DNA of 15,417 nucleotides from Pseudomonadota bacterium (lineage in GTDB: Bacteria; Pseudomonadota; Alphaproteobacteria; Acetobacterales; Acetobacteraceae), in the NCBI GenBank assembly GCA_021779655.1, contig JAJYAF010000009.1, positions 1 to 15,417 of the forward strand, in the 5' to 3' direction. The stretch's first letter is position 1. The number at the start of each line of letters is the position of its first letter. Below the pieces are notes generated by a model. The model ran no database searches and was not told the origin of the DNA. It saw only the letters and a program-made list of their open reading frames with translations. The translations under genes and the position numbers were made by a program. Shown here piece after piece: positions 1-7,398 of this stretch.

Positions 1-268
1 GATTGCAAATCCCTCTGGGACAAGCGAAACTCGACGGAATCCCTTCATGGCATTGATTCCTTTCATGAATCCAACGCCAGAACATCACGCAATTACATCA
101 AAAGTGAGTCAGAGCCAGTATTCAAAGCTGATTGACACCCAACCCGGCCTGAGCGCCACGTGACAAACTCAATCACATCCGTTCGAACCGCCATCGCCCA
201 AGCACTGACAAGAAAATTGCCAAGATGCCCCTGCTGCCAACAACGTATGATTTTATGACACAGTAAGA
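1..268. other. Left-edge stretch without a supported gene
   Basis: I see no convincing gene here. Base composition is visibly more AT-rich than the coding part of the window, which fits intergenic or decayed sequence. A reading frame on the minus strand begins with ATG at 66 or 48 and stays open to the left edge. The ATG at 48 has AAGGA about nine bases upstream, so the first codons of a leftward gene could lie at 1-48. Two plus-strand frames are also open from the edge into the 130s-160s. Nothing in these short peptides is recognisable, so none is called. Confidence 0.4.
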
Positions 269-760
269 CTAGATGGGCGCAGAAAGGATGCGGAGGAGAT
301 CCCATGCTCCACCAGGGTTGGCGGAGCCGCCCCTGACATCGCGTATCAGCCATGAACTGCCTGCCCGAATGAACTCATAATCCACTTCCATCGGAACACC
401 GCCGCTGGTGAAACGGGCCGAGACAACCTCACCGCCGTCGGGGGTATAATGCACGGACAAAACAGGCCATTTACCGTTCAACTGTGCATCCTGCCCGGCG
501 ATCACCGGGTCGAAATCGATCCGGCAAACGCCGCCCTCCCTCGCCTCACATTGCCGGTCCCGCGAAATCAGGCTTTTCAGGCGCGGCGCCGCATGTGCCG
601 CTATGGCCAGCAGGCCATCATTGCCCAGAGCGTCATCATCGGCCACGTAAGGGCGATAAAGCGTCATCACCATCTCGGCGGGATCCGTTATGACCCCCGC
701 CCATGCTGGACTCCAGCCCAGCATGGCCAACAACGCGCAAACGCCCAATCTTCCCGCCAT
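269..760 (-). CDS. Small exported protein, DUF3828-like
   Basis: The 163-residue product has a clear Sec-type signal peptide: a short basic start, a hydrophobic core around residues 5-16, and an AWA|G cleavage site after residue 21. The mature part is therefore periplasmic or secreted. It begins with a helix-like MTLYRPYV stretch and has an acidic segment with CRIDFDPVIAGQDAQ near the middle. It ends with a strand pattern closing on SSWLIRDV, which resembles the general layout of the DUF3828 family (inference from pattern only). The ATG at 760 is preceded by AAGGG with six bases of spacing. It lies 100 bp downstream of the SDR gene on the same strand and could be the last gene of that transcript. 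Two Cys residues in the mature part (CEAREGGVC) could form a disulfide. The biochemical role is unknown. Confidence 0.7.
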   Translation of the reverse strand: MAGRLGVCALLAMLGWSPAWAGVITDPAEMVMTLYRPYVADDDALGNDGLLAIAAHAAPRLKSLISRDRQCEAREGGVCRIDFDPVIAGQDAQLNGKWPVLSVHYTPDGGEVVSARFTSGGVPMEVDYEFIRAGSSWLIRDVRGGSANPGGAWDLLRILSAPI

Positions 761-860
761 GGCATACCCTTTGTCTCGCTGACGGTGAGCGGTTGCGCCG
801 TACCAGGACGTTCAGCGTGACGATGGCGATGTGGTCTGGGTATCGACAATGGCGCAGGAG

Positions 861-1715
861 TCAGACATGCTTACCATCCGCGCGCTGGCGTTGCTGGAAC
901 ATCTCGGGATGGATCATCTCCCTCGCGTCGTGACCCAGATGCAGCGTCTCACCGCCATCAATATATAAATCTTCGCCAGTGATAAAACCACCGATCTTCG
1001 AGGCGAGGAAAATGATCGCCCCGGCAACATCCTCGGCCGCTCCCATACGGTTGAGAACCGAGCGGTTGAGTTCCCGCCAGCGCTCCAGCGGGATAGGGTA
1101 GCGGCCAAGCGCCTCGGTCTTGATGGTGCCCGGCGCCACGCAGTTCAGCCGGATACCGTATTCCCCCCATTCGGCGGCCAGCGTTTTCATCATTCCGGTC
1201 ACGCCCGCGCGAGCGGCGACGGTATGGACAAAGCCAGTCAGCGCGGTGCGGGTGGAGATGGCGGTTACAAATACGATCGAACCACCATGTTCAAACATGA
1301 AATGATCCGCCACGGCCCGGGTCATCTGCCAGGAGCCAATGAGATTGTTCCGGATGACCGCATCGAATCCTTTATTGGAGAGATCCCGGGCGGCGGCGAT
1401 GAATTGGCCGCCCGCATTATTCACCAAAACATCGAGCTTGCCATAATGCTGCTTGATACGGTGCATGGCGGCCTCTATACTCGCCTCGTCGCGCGTATCG
1501 CCCGGGACGACGAAAGCCTCCCCTCCCTTGGCGCGGATCATTTCCGCGGTTTCCTGCAACGGCTCCTCCCGCCGGGCGAAAAGCGCCAGCTTTGCGCCGC
1601 AAGAGGCCATTTCCAGCGCTGTGGCACGCCCCATGCCGGAGCCCGAGCCGGTCACCAAGGCTACCTGGCCCGCCATTAGATCCGGCGCGAAGCGCCGCGG
1701 CATTTCGGCGGTCAT
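861..1715 (-). CDS. SDR oxidoreductase, peroxisomal-type trans-2-enoyl-CoA reductase (PECR)-like
   Basis: This 284-residue protein belongs to the classical-length short-chain dehydrogenase/reductase superfamily. The Rossmann nucleotide motif TGSGSGMG is at residues 22-29, an ARR pair at 47-49 suggests NADP(H) preference, and NNAGGQF is at 99-105. The active-site region reads VHTVAARAGV (163-172) followed by LNCVAPG. The usual Tyr-x-x-x-Lys is absent, with Thr165 and Arg169 at those positions. NNxGGQF together with VHxxAARAGV is the signature I associate with the mammalian PECR / 2,4-dienoyl-CoA reductase branch, so an enoyl-CoA or related acyl substrate is inferred. The start at 1715 is chosen because a strong GGAGG lies just upstream; an earlier ATG at 1811 would add 32 low-complexity acidic residues. 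It follows the CBS gene after 190 bp and precedes the exported DUF3828-like protein. The pathway is not shown by the context, although the acyl-ligase fusion in the same window gives it a possible lipid connection. Confidence 0.82.
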   Translation of the reverse strand: MTAEMPRRFAPDLMAGQVALVTGSGSGMGRATALEMASCGAKLALFARREEPLQETAEMIRAKGGEAFVVPGDTRDEASIEAAMHRIKQHYGKLDVLVNNAGGQFIAAARDLSNKGFDAVIRNNLIGSWQMTRAVADHFMFEHGGSIVFVTAISTRTALTGFVHTVAARAGVTGMMKTLAAEWGEYGIRLNCVAPGTIKTEALGRYPIPLERWRELNRSVLNRMGAAEDVAGAIIFLASKIGGFITGEDLYIDGGETLHLGHDAREMIHPEMFQQRQRADGKHV

Positions 1716-1876
1716 TTCTCCTCCCTCATCTTCATCCTCACATTCGTTCGGCTGGCCCCGTTTTGTCCGAATATGGCCCGCCAAGCACGCTTTCAAACCA
1801 AAGCCGAACACATGTTGGAATCTTAATCAAGATACCGCGGCTGCATTTTATGGGGATGAACCGATTCGTTTACCCT

Positions 1877-1900
1877 GAATTCCTGCCCTGACTGGAATTC
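1877..1900. repeat. Inverted repeat between the CBS and SDR genes
   Basis: GAATTCC at 1877-1883 and GGAATTC at 1894-1900 form a perfect 7-bp inverted repeat around a 10-base spacer. It lies just downstream of the CBS gene's stop (1906). A second short palindrome, GCCGG-tcat-CCGGC (1901-1914), overlaps that stop codon. Neither is followed by a T-run on either strand, so a classical intrinsic terminator is not supported. They may simply slow or process the transcript. Confidence 0.35.
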
Positions 1901-1905
1901 GCCGG

Positions 1906-2367
1906 TCATCCGGCCAGAACGCGCACCAGGTCCGAACGGCTGATAATGCCGACGAGCCTGCCATCCCGCAGCACCGGCAGGCGTTTCACCTTCGCCTCGA
2001 TCATGCGTTTGGCAACCTCCGAAACAGGCGTCGTCTCCTCCACGGCGACGATGGTGCGGTTCATGAAATTCTCCACCTTCTCCCGCTCAGAACGTACATC
2101 GTCGAGAAAATCCGGCGACAGCTCGAAGCCATCCGCCAGCATATCCAGCCACCAAGCCTGGTTTTCCGGCGGATCGTCATGCCAATTCAGCAGATCAATT
2201 TCGGTCACCATGCCCACCACCCGGCCGTCATCCTCCACCACCGGCACCCCGCTAATGCCATTGCGCGCAAGCAATCTCGCCACATAACGCAAGGAGGTGT
2301 TGGCCGTCACGGCGATGACGTTTCGTGTCATGACATCTGCCGCCTTCAACTTGGAATCTCCGAGCAT
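1906..2367 (-). CDS. Tandem CBS-domain protein
   Basis: The 153-residue soluble protein consists of two CBS motifs and little else. The first, roughly residues 8-60, runs from VMTRNVIAV to GISGVPVVEDDGRVVGMVTEIDLL. The second, roughly 97-152, runs from FMNRTIVAV to KRLPVLRDGRLVGIISRSDLVRVL. An insert of about 35 residues rich in Trp and acidic residues (NWHDDPPENQAWW and onward) separates them. Such Bateman modules bind adenosine nucleotides (ATP, ADP, AMP or SAM) and act as energy sensors; this is family knowledge, and the ligand here is not visible. The start is well supported by AAGGAG seven bases before the ATG. It sits 74 bp downstream of decarboxylase 1 with no clear promoter of its own, so cotranscription is likely. 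Stand-alone CBS proteins often appear in FNR/FixK-controlled low-oxygen clusters, which fits the neighbouring FNR sites. Confidence 0.85.
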   Translation of the reverse strand: MLGDSKLKAADVMTRNVIAVTANTSLRYVARLLARNGISGVPVVEDDGRVVGMVTEIDLLNWHDDPPENQAWWLDMLADGFELSPDFLDDVRSEREKVENFMNRTIVAVEETTPVSEVAKRMIEAKVKRLPVLRDGRLVGIISRSDLVRVLAG

Positions 2368-2441
2368 GACGGTTCTCCTTGTTTATGCATCGTGAAATCA
2401 ATAACGAAATAAAATGGATGGTCCGTGCATGGGGCCGGCGC

Positions 2442-4730
2442 TCAAATCCGGGCCAGCTGCGTTCCATAATATACACCGTCCTGGATTTCGATGCCATGCG
2501 TATCATGGCCGAAGCCCGGAAAGGCGCGGTCGAACGCCTCCAGCGCTTTCAGATAGCCAAGGATCGGGCCGTCCGCGGGGCCAAAAAATTCGCCCGGCAT
2601 CACCAACGGAATACCCGGCGGATAGGGCACGGCGGCGGTGCCGGCTTCGGCATTGGCAAGTTTTTCCAAGGGAACGACCGTGCAATCGCCGCGCACCAGC
2701 GCCCGGTAGGCGCCGGCTGGGGTGCGAGCGCGCGCCGGCTGCGTGTCGTAAGCCTCGGACATCAGTTCAGGCAGCCGGTGCTCCCGCATGGCACCGAACA
2801 TCGCCCGGCCCAAATCCCGCAGGCCGATTTCGCCATAGGCTTTCGGGTTCGTCTCCACCAGTTCCGGCAGCACATGCGCAAGCCGGGTGTTGGCGTCGTA
2901 ATCGCGCTTGAACTCGATCAGCGCGCTGACGAGGGATCCCCATTTTCCCTTGGTAACGCCGATGGAAAATAAAAACAGAATGGTGAAGTTCGTGGTCTTT
3001 TCCGGAACGATACCGCGGGCCTGAAGATAGGCGGAAACCAGCGGCGCCGGAATTCCATCCGCCATCGGCCGTCCCGAAAGGTCGATCCCCGGCGTGACCA
3101 GCGAGACCTTGATCGGATCCAGCATGCAATAGCCCGGCTCCAGACCGCCGAACCCATGCCAGGCGGCATCCGGCACTAGTTCCCAGCAGGAAGGGTCCTG
3201 CGCAAGCCGCTCCGGTGGCGCGTCGGCGAAGGGAAGAGAACCTCCCTTGCCCTCCGGAACACGATCCGGCTGCCAAAGCGTAAAGAACCAGTCGCCACGG
3301 CCGCGATATTCGTCTTGCAGCCTGGCCATCATCTGCCGGAAAGCCACCGCCTCGACAATCGCTTCCGAGGTAAGCTGCCGGCCGCCATTGCCATCCATCA
3401 TCGCGGCGCTCACATCGGCGGAGGCAATGATCGCGTATTGCGGCGAGGTGGAGGCATGCATCATGAAGGCTTCGTTGAAGCGCGAATGCGGGATGGCGGC
3501 GCGCCCGTCCCGCACATGGATCATCGAAGCCTGGGAAAGCGCGGCCAGGAGTTTATGGGTCGATTGCGTGGCGAAAACGGTCATGCCCTGGGCCGCGCCG
3601 CGCGCCGAATCACGCATCGCGAAGCGGTTGACATAGAGCGGGTTGAACCGCGCATAGGCGAACCAGGCTTCATCAAACAGCAGCCGGTCAACGCTGGGTG
3701 CCAGCAGTTCCTCAACCCGCTGCGCATTGTAGCACAGCCCGTCATAGGTCGAATTGGTAATGATGGCGAGCGCGGGACGAACCGATTCCGCTATCCCACC
3801 CGCATCCACCGCGCGGCGGATCGCTTCCCGCTCCAGCCGCGCGGGCGGAATGGGGCCGATGAGTCCGAGATAATTCCGATGCGGCATCAAATAGACCGGC
3901 ATGGCCCCGGTGAGCGTCAGCCCGTGCTCCACGGATTTATGGCAGTTCCGGTCACAGAGCACGAGGTCGCCTTCGGTGATCGTGGCGCCCATGACGACGC
4001 GGTTGGAGGTGGAGGTGCCGTTGGTGACATAATAGCTGCGGTCGGCGCCGAAGACTTTCGCGGCGTAGCGCTCGCCCGAGCCGATTGGCCCGGAATGGTC
4101 AAGAAGCGAACCGAGATCACCCACGGAAATGGACAGGTCGGCGCGCAGCAGTGTCTCGCCGAAAAATTCATGAAACAGGCGGCCGGCCGGTGAGCGCAGA
4201 AACGCGGTGCCGCCGGTATGGCCGGGGGTGTGCCAGGAATATTCGGCCGATTTCGTGAACCGTACCAGGGCGGAAAACATTGGCGGCAGAAGCTGCGCCC
4301 GATAGCGGCGCACCGCCGCGGCAATTCGCTCGGAAATGAATTCCATCGTGTCTTCCAGCAGCCATATGAAACCTTCCACCTGGCCCATGACATCGGAACA
4401 GATGCGGGCCGCGCTGCTGCGCTCGGCGAGCAGGAACACCGGGATCGAGACGTTGCGCGACCTGATTTCCGCCAGCATCTCCCTGGCCTTCGCATGCGCC
4501 GGATCGTCATGCAGATCCCAGTCGATGATAACCGCGGCGAGGTCGGGCCGCGAACGGACGATCGCAATGCCGTCATCCACGGAACGCGCGGGAAGCATTT
4601 CACCGTGGTGGCGCTCAAGGTCGTTCGCAAGTTCGCGGGCGGCGCGGGCGATGGCGGAAGATTCATGAAGCTTGTCGTCGACCAGCAGGATCGTCGCGGC
4701 GAGCGGCAAATGATTAAAATCTTTTTTCAC
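2442..4730 (-). CDS. adiA: AdiA-like PLP-dependent arginine decarboxylase
   Basis: This 762-residue protein is a full-length fold-type I Orn/Lys/Arg decarboxylase. It has an N-terminal response-regulator-like wing domain (about residues 8-125), the PLP domain, and the C-terminal domain. TPGHTGG marks the phosphate-binding part, FDEAW carries the Asp that pairs with the PLP ring nitrogen, and QSTHK supplies the Schiff-base lysine (Lys393 in this numbering). The C-terminal half tracks E. coli AdiA closely in my memory: NEAFMxHxSTSPxYAI, DVSAAMMDGNGG, GVTKGKWGSLV, FKRDYDANT and GIEIQDGVYY. Arginine to agmatine with proton uptake is therefore the best guess, with lysine possible. The GTG at 4730 is preferred because GAGGAG lies about six bases upstream; GTG at 4766 or 4733 are alternatives. 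A 9/10 FNR site with a well-placed -10-like hexamer lies upstream. The CBS gene follows 74 bp downstream. The wing domain keeps VDD and IDWD acidic clusters. Confidence 0.88.
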   Translation of the reverse strand: MKKDFNHLPLAATILLVDDKLHESSAIARAARELANDLERHHGEMLPARSVDDGIAIVRSRPDLAAVIIDWDLHDDPAHAKAREMLAEIRSRNVSIPVFLLAERSSAARICSDVMGQVEGFIWLLEDTMEFISERIAAAVRRYRAQLLPPMFSALVRFTKSAEYSWHTPGHTGGTAFLRSPAGRLFHEFFGETLLRADLSISVGDLGSLLDHSGPIGSGERYAAKVFGADRSYYVTNGTSTSNRVVMGATITEGDLVLCDRNCHKSVEHGLTLTGAMPVYLMPHRNYLGLIGPIPPARLEREAIRRAVDAGGIAESVRPALAIITNSTYDGLCYNAQRVEELLAPSVDRLLFDEAWFAYARFNPLYVNRFAMRDSARGAAQGMTVFATQSTHKLLAALSQASMIHVRDGRAAIPHSRFNEAFMMHASTSPQYAIIASADVSAAMMDGNGGRQLTSEAIVEAVAFRQMMARLQDEYRGRGDWFFTLWQPDRVPEGKGGSLPFADAPPERLAQDPSCWELVPDAAWHGFGGLEPGYCMLDPIKVSLVTPGIDLSGRPMADGIPAPLVSAYLQARGIVPEKTTNFTILFLFSIGVTKGKWGSLVSALIEFKRDYDANTRLAHVLPELVETNPKAYGEIGLRDLGRAMFGAMREHRLPELMSEAYDTQPARARTPAGAYRALVRGDCTVVPLEKLANAEAGTAAVPYPPGIPLVMPGEFFGPADGPILGYLKALEAFDRAFPGFGHDTHGIEIQDGVYYGTQLARI

Positions 4731-4740
4731 CACAATCTCC
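4728..4740 (-). promoter_or_regulatory. Ribosome binding site and GTG start of decarboxylase 1
   Basis: Read on the minus strand, GAGGAG is followed by ATT and two consecutive GTG codons (4733 and 4730). The second GTG has the better spacing of about six bases. The frame also stays open up to a GTG at 4766, but that codon has no Shine-Dalgarno sequence close to it. The family's wing domain begins right after the chosen start. Confidence 0.6.
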
Positions 4741-4774
4741 TCAATCAAACAAGCCGGCGTTCCCACGTCTGTCG

Positions 4775-4816
4775 TTATTACCCCAAAGCGGTGCGCGAAC
4801 GATTGATCCGCCTCAA
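4775..4816 (-). promoter_or_regulatory. FNR-type promoter upstream of decarboxylase 1
   Basis: On the minus strand, TTGAGGCGGATCAA (4816-4803) matches TTGAT-N4-ATCAA at nine of ten conserved bases. An AT-rich TAATAA at 4780-4775 has its centre 32 bp from the centre of the box, the spacing of a class II FNR promoter (box at about -41.5). This predicts a start of transcription near 4768 and a leader of about 38 bases before the GTG at 4730. The -10 match to TATAAT is weak (3/6). Anr, FNR and FixK all recognise such sites, and the regulator cannot be told apart here. Confidence 0.6.
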
Positions 4817-4900
4817 CTCCCCAGGATTTTTGTACTCAGTCTGCCGTTTCGCCGCTCAGCTGACAGCTGTCGCCGCGCCCGATTAAGCCCCGCAAATCCG

Positions 4901-4939
4901 GCCCCCGAATCAGGCCCCCGAATCAGGCCCCGAATCAAG
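4901..4939. repeat. Three tandem 13-bp repeats across the decarboxylase 2 stop codon
   Basis: Two identical copies of GCCCCCGAATCAG (4901-4913 and 4914-4926) are followed by a degenerate third, GCCCCGAATCAAG (4927-4939). A weaker fourth unit is visible just left, at 4887-4900. The stop codon of decarboxylase 2 (4935-4937) lies inside the third unit. The array occupies part of the 204-bp gap between the two decarboxylase genes and shows no hairpin. It looks like a slippage-type minisatellite. Confidence 0.75.
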
Positions 4940-7319
4940 CCCTGGCCTTCCTTGTCGCACCGGCCGGCCGATGCCGCACATCCACACCACGCCGCATGGG
5001 CGGGCGGTTTTCCTCAACCACCGCCCGCACCCAGAAATTGCCTTGCGCATCGGTATGAATGCCATGAACCTCATGCTCGAAACCGGGAAATTCCTGGCCG
5101 AATGTTTGCAGGGCAAGCAGGTAGTCCATAATCGGGCCAGATTCCGCCGGCAGCCGCTCGCCGGGCATCAGCACCGGGATGCCGGGCGGGTATGGCACGA
5201 TCATGCTGGCGGCGGCGCGGCCGGCCAGATCCGCCACACGGACCGGTTCGGTTCGCAGCCGAACCACTTTCTGGAAGGCTTCCGCGGGCGATAAGGCAGG
5301 CACCGGCGCGGCATTCACCGCATCCAGCAAAAGGGTGGGAATCCGTAATTCCCACATCCGTTCATGCATCTTCCGGCAAAGCGCCGCCAAGGTGATCCCG
5401 CCATAGCCCGGATGCTGGACGACGAGGTCCGGAATCGCTTCCGCCACCGTGGCGCCTTCGTCATGCAGGCGCTTGAACTCGAGCAGGCTTTCAAGCAGCG
5501 TGCCCCACTTGCCCTTGCTGGTGCCGACGGAAAACAATACCAGCACCGTGTAATCCCCGGTCCGGGCGATTTCCGTACGCCGCGAATCGAGAAACCGCGT
5601 GAGAACGTAGCCGGGAATGCCGGAATCATGCATCGCGCCGTCCGGCCCGATGCCCGGACAAAGGATCGTGACCTTCACCGGGTCCAGCAGACAATAGCCG
5701 CCGCCGATTTCCGCATCGCCGAAGCCGTGCCAGGCCGCCCCCTGCTCCAAGGTCCAGCAGCGCGGCTCGCGGCTCAGAAGCGGCATCGGCGCATCCTCGA
5801 AAAGATAGCGCCGGCCGCTTTCCGGGTCGACGACCTCATCGGGCTGGAACACGCCGAAAAACCAGGCATCCCTGCCCTCGGCATCCTTGATCCGCCGCCC
5901 GACGGAGGCGACCGCCTTGCGAAAGGCAATCGCATCCTCGATCGCCTCCTGCATCAGCGATTCGCCGGAGGCACCTGCCATCATCGCTGCCGCCACGTCG
6001 ATCGAGGCAATCAGCGGATAGAACGGCGAAGTCGTGCCGTGCATCATGAACGCGTCATTGAAATCCCAATAGTCAAGGGGCGCCCGCGCGCTGCGCTTCA
6101 CATGGATCATCGAGGCCATGGACCAGGCGGGCAGCATCTTGTGCGTGGACTGTACCGCGAAGATCAGCGGCCGGTCGGGCAGCGCGTCGCTGACACCCAT
6201 GGCGAAGCGGCCGCGATAGAGCGGATGGAATTTTGCGTAGGCATACCATGCCTCGTCGAAATGGATTCGCGGCACGCTCGCCCCGAGTGCCGCGGTCACG
6301 CGTTCCACATCGTAGCAGAAGCCATCGTAGGTGCAGTTGGTGATTGCGGCGTAACTCGCCACGTTCCCTGCCGCGCCCCTGGCTAGCGGGCTGGCGGCAA
6401 TAAGGGCCTTCACATGAGCGGACGCCAGCCGCTCCGGCGGAATCGGGCCGATCATGCCGTAGCCGTTGCGCGTCGGCGTGAGATAGACCGGCCGGGCCCG
6501 CGCCAATGTAAGCGCATGGTTGAGCGATTTGTGGCAGTTGCGGTCCACCAGGACGATCTCTTCGGCGCCCACGGCCCCCTGTGTCACGATCCGGTTGGAG
6601 GTGGAAGAACCGCTGACGACGAAGAACGTCCAGTCCGCGCCGAAGATTTTCGCGGCCCTCTCTTCGGCCTCGCGCGGCGGTCCGGCATGTTCGAGCCAGT
6701 CACCAAGCTCGCCGGTTGCGATGCCGATATCCGCGCGCATGATATTCTCGCCGAAGAACTTGAAGAACTCCCTGCCAACGGGATGCTTGAGATAGGCGAC
6801 GCCACCCATGTGGCCAGGACAATCCCAGTAGTAATCGCCAGCCTCAACGAAGTTTTTCAGCGCCTTGAAATAGGGCGGCAGCAACGCATCGCGGTATTGC
6901 CGGACCGCGAAGTGAATCCGGTTGGCGATGAAGACCGGTGTATCGGCAAGCAGGTGGATATATTCCCGCACCTCCCGCACGATGCCAAGCGGCAGGTCGG
7001 TCACGCCGGTTTTGTCGACGATCAGGAAGACCGGCAGGTTGCCGCAGCGCGCGCGGATCGCGCCGATGATCTCCTCGATCGTGGCAAGCGCCATTTGGTC
7101 GCCCCCGGAATCGTAATCGATACCCACCGCGCCGAAGCCCGGATTCGATTTTACCGCGGCCAGGCCATCCTCGGCCGTGAGGGCATGGAGAACATGATAG
7201 CCATGCCCCCGCAACGCTTCCGTCAGACGCGCCAGGGCATGCCCGCTTGGCGAATTGGAAGCGGCCCGGTGCCCGATCAAAAGCACGGACGGACATTCGT
7301 TCATGAGGGATTCTTCCAT
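4935..7319 (-). CDS. Second Orn/Lys/Arg decarboxylase, substrate uncertain
   Basis: About 794 residues, a full-length member of the same fold-type I family, with the N-terminal wing domain, CPGHMGGVAY, DRNCHKS, TNCTYDGFCYD, FDEAWYAYAKF and PLP lysine Lys394 in QSTHK. Sequence style lies between AdiA and the pseudomonad/alphaproteobacterial lysine decarboxylases, so arginine, lysine or ornithine are all possible. The segment after the lysine reads MLPAWSMASMIH, where the other two copies here have LLAALSQASMIH or QLAGFSQASQIH. This is an unusual change beside the active site. The C-terminus carries an extra basic tail rich in Arg after FWVRAVVEE. Three in-frame ATGs (7334, 7319, 7304) arise from an imperfect 15-bp duplication. 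The last two each have GGAAG eight bases upstream; 7319 is used here and 7304 fits family N-termini about as well. It lies 79 bp downstream of the antiporter and very probably shares its transcript. Confidence 0.82.
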   Translation of the reverse strand: MEESLMNECPSVLLIGHRAASNSPSGHALARLTEALRGHGYHVLHALTAEDGLAAVKSNPGFGAVGIDYDSGGDQMALATIEEIIGAIRARCGNLPVFLIVDKTGVTDLPLGIVREVREYIHLLADTPVFIANRIHFAVRQYRDALLPPYFKALKNFVEAGDYYWDCPGHMGGVAYLKHPVGREFFKFFGENIMRADIGIATGELGDWLEHAGPPREAEERAAKIFGADWTFFVVSGSSTSNRIVTQGAVGAEEIVLVDRNCHKSLNHALTLARARPVYLTPTRNGYGMIGPIPPERLASAHVKALIAASPLARGAAGNVASYAAITNCTYDGFCYDVERVTAALGASVPRIHFDEAWYAYAKFHPLYRGRFAMGVSDALPDRPLIFAVQSTHKMLPAWSMASMIHVKRSARAPLDYWDFNDAFMMHGTTSPFYPLIASIDVAAAMMAGASGESLMQEAIEDAIAFRKAVASVGRRIKDAEGRDAWFFGVFQPDEVVDPESGRRYLFEDAPMPLLSREPRCWTLEQGAAWHGFGDAEIGGGYCLLDPVKVTILCPGIGPDGAMHDSGIPGYVLTRFLDSRRTEIARTGDYTVLVLFSVGTSKGKWGTLLESLLEFKRLHDEGATVAEAIPDLVVQHPGYGGITLAALCRKMHERMWELRIPTLLLDAVNAAPVPALSPAEAFQKVVRLRTEPVRVADLAGRAAASMIVPYPPGIPVLMPGERLPAESGPIMDYLLALQTFGQEFPGFEHEVHGIHTDAQGNFWVRAVVEENRPPMRRGVDVRHRPAGATRKARA

Positions 7320-7398
7320 TAGGATTTCTTCCATTTCCGGCGTCCGCCCCGGCCATCGCAAACCCTGCTCTTGCCCCCGCGCCCTGCGGCGCCGGGGA

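Noticed and set aside
93..353. 86-codon minus-strand frame
   Set aside because: Overlaps the 3' end of the exported-protein gene in another frame, has no ribosome site and no recognisable motif.
1815..1840. FNR-like TTGATTAAGA half-site upstream of the SDR gene
   Set aside because: Only one half matches on the minus strand; the second half (ATTCC) does not resemble ATCAA.
1877..1914. Terminator between CBS and SDR genes
   Set aside because: Short stems with no following T-run on either strand.
2385..2410. TTGAT half-site upstream of the CBS gene
   Set aside because: The partner half reads CGATG, too far from ATCAA to call a site.
4887..4939. CRISPR-like array
   Set aside because: Units are 13 bp and directly abutting, with no spacers and no cas genes nearby; a simple tandem repeat.
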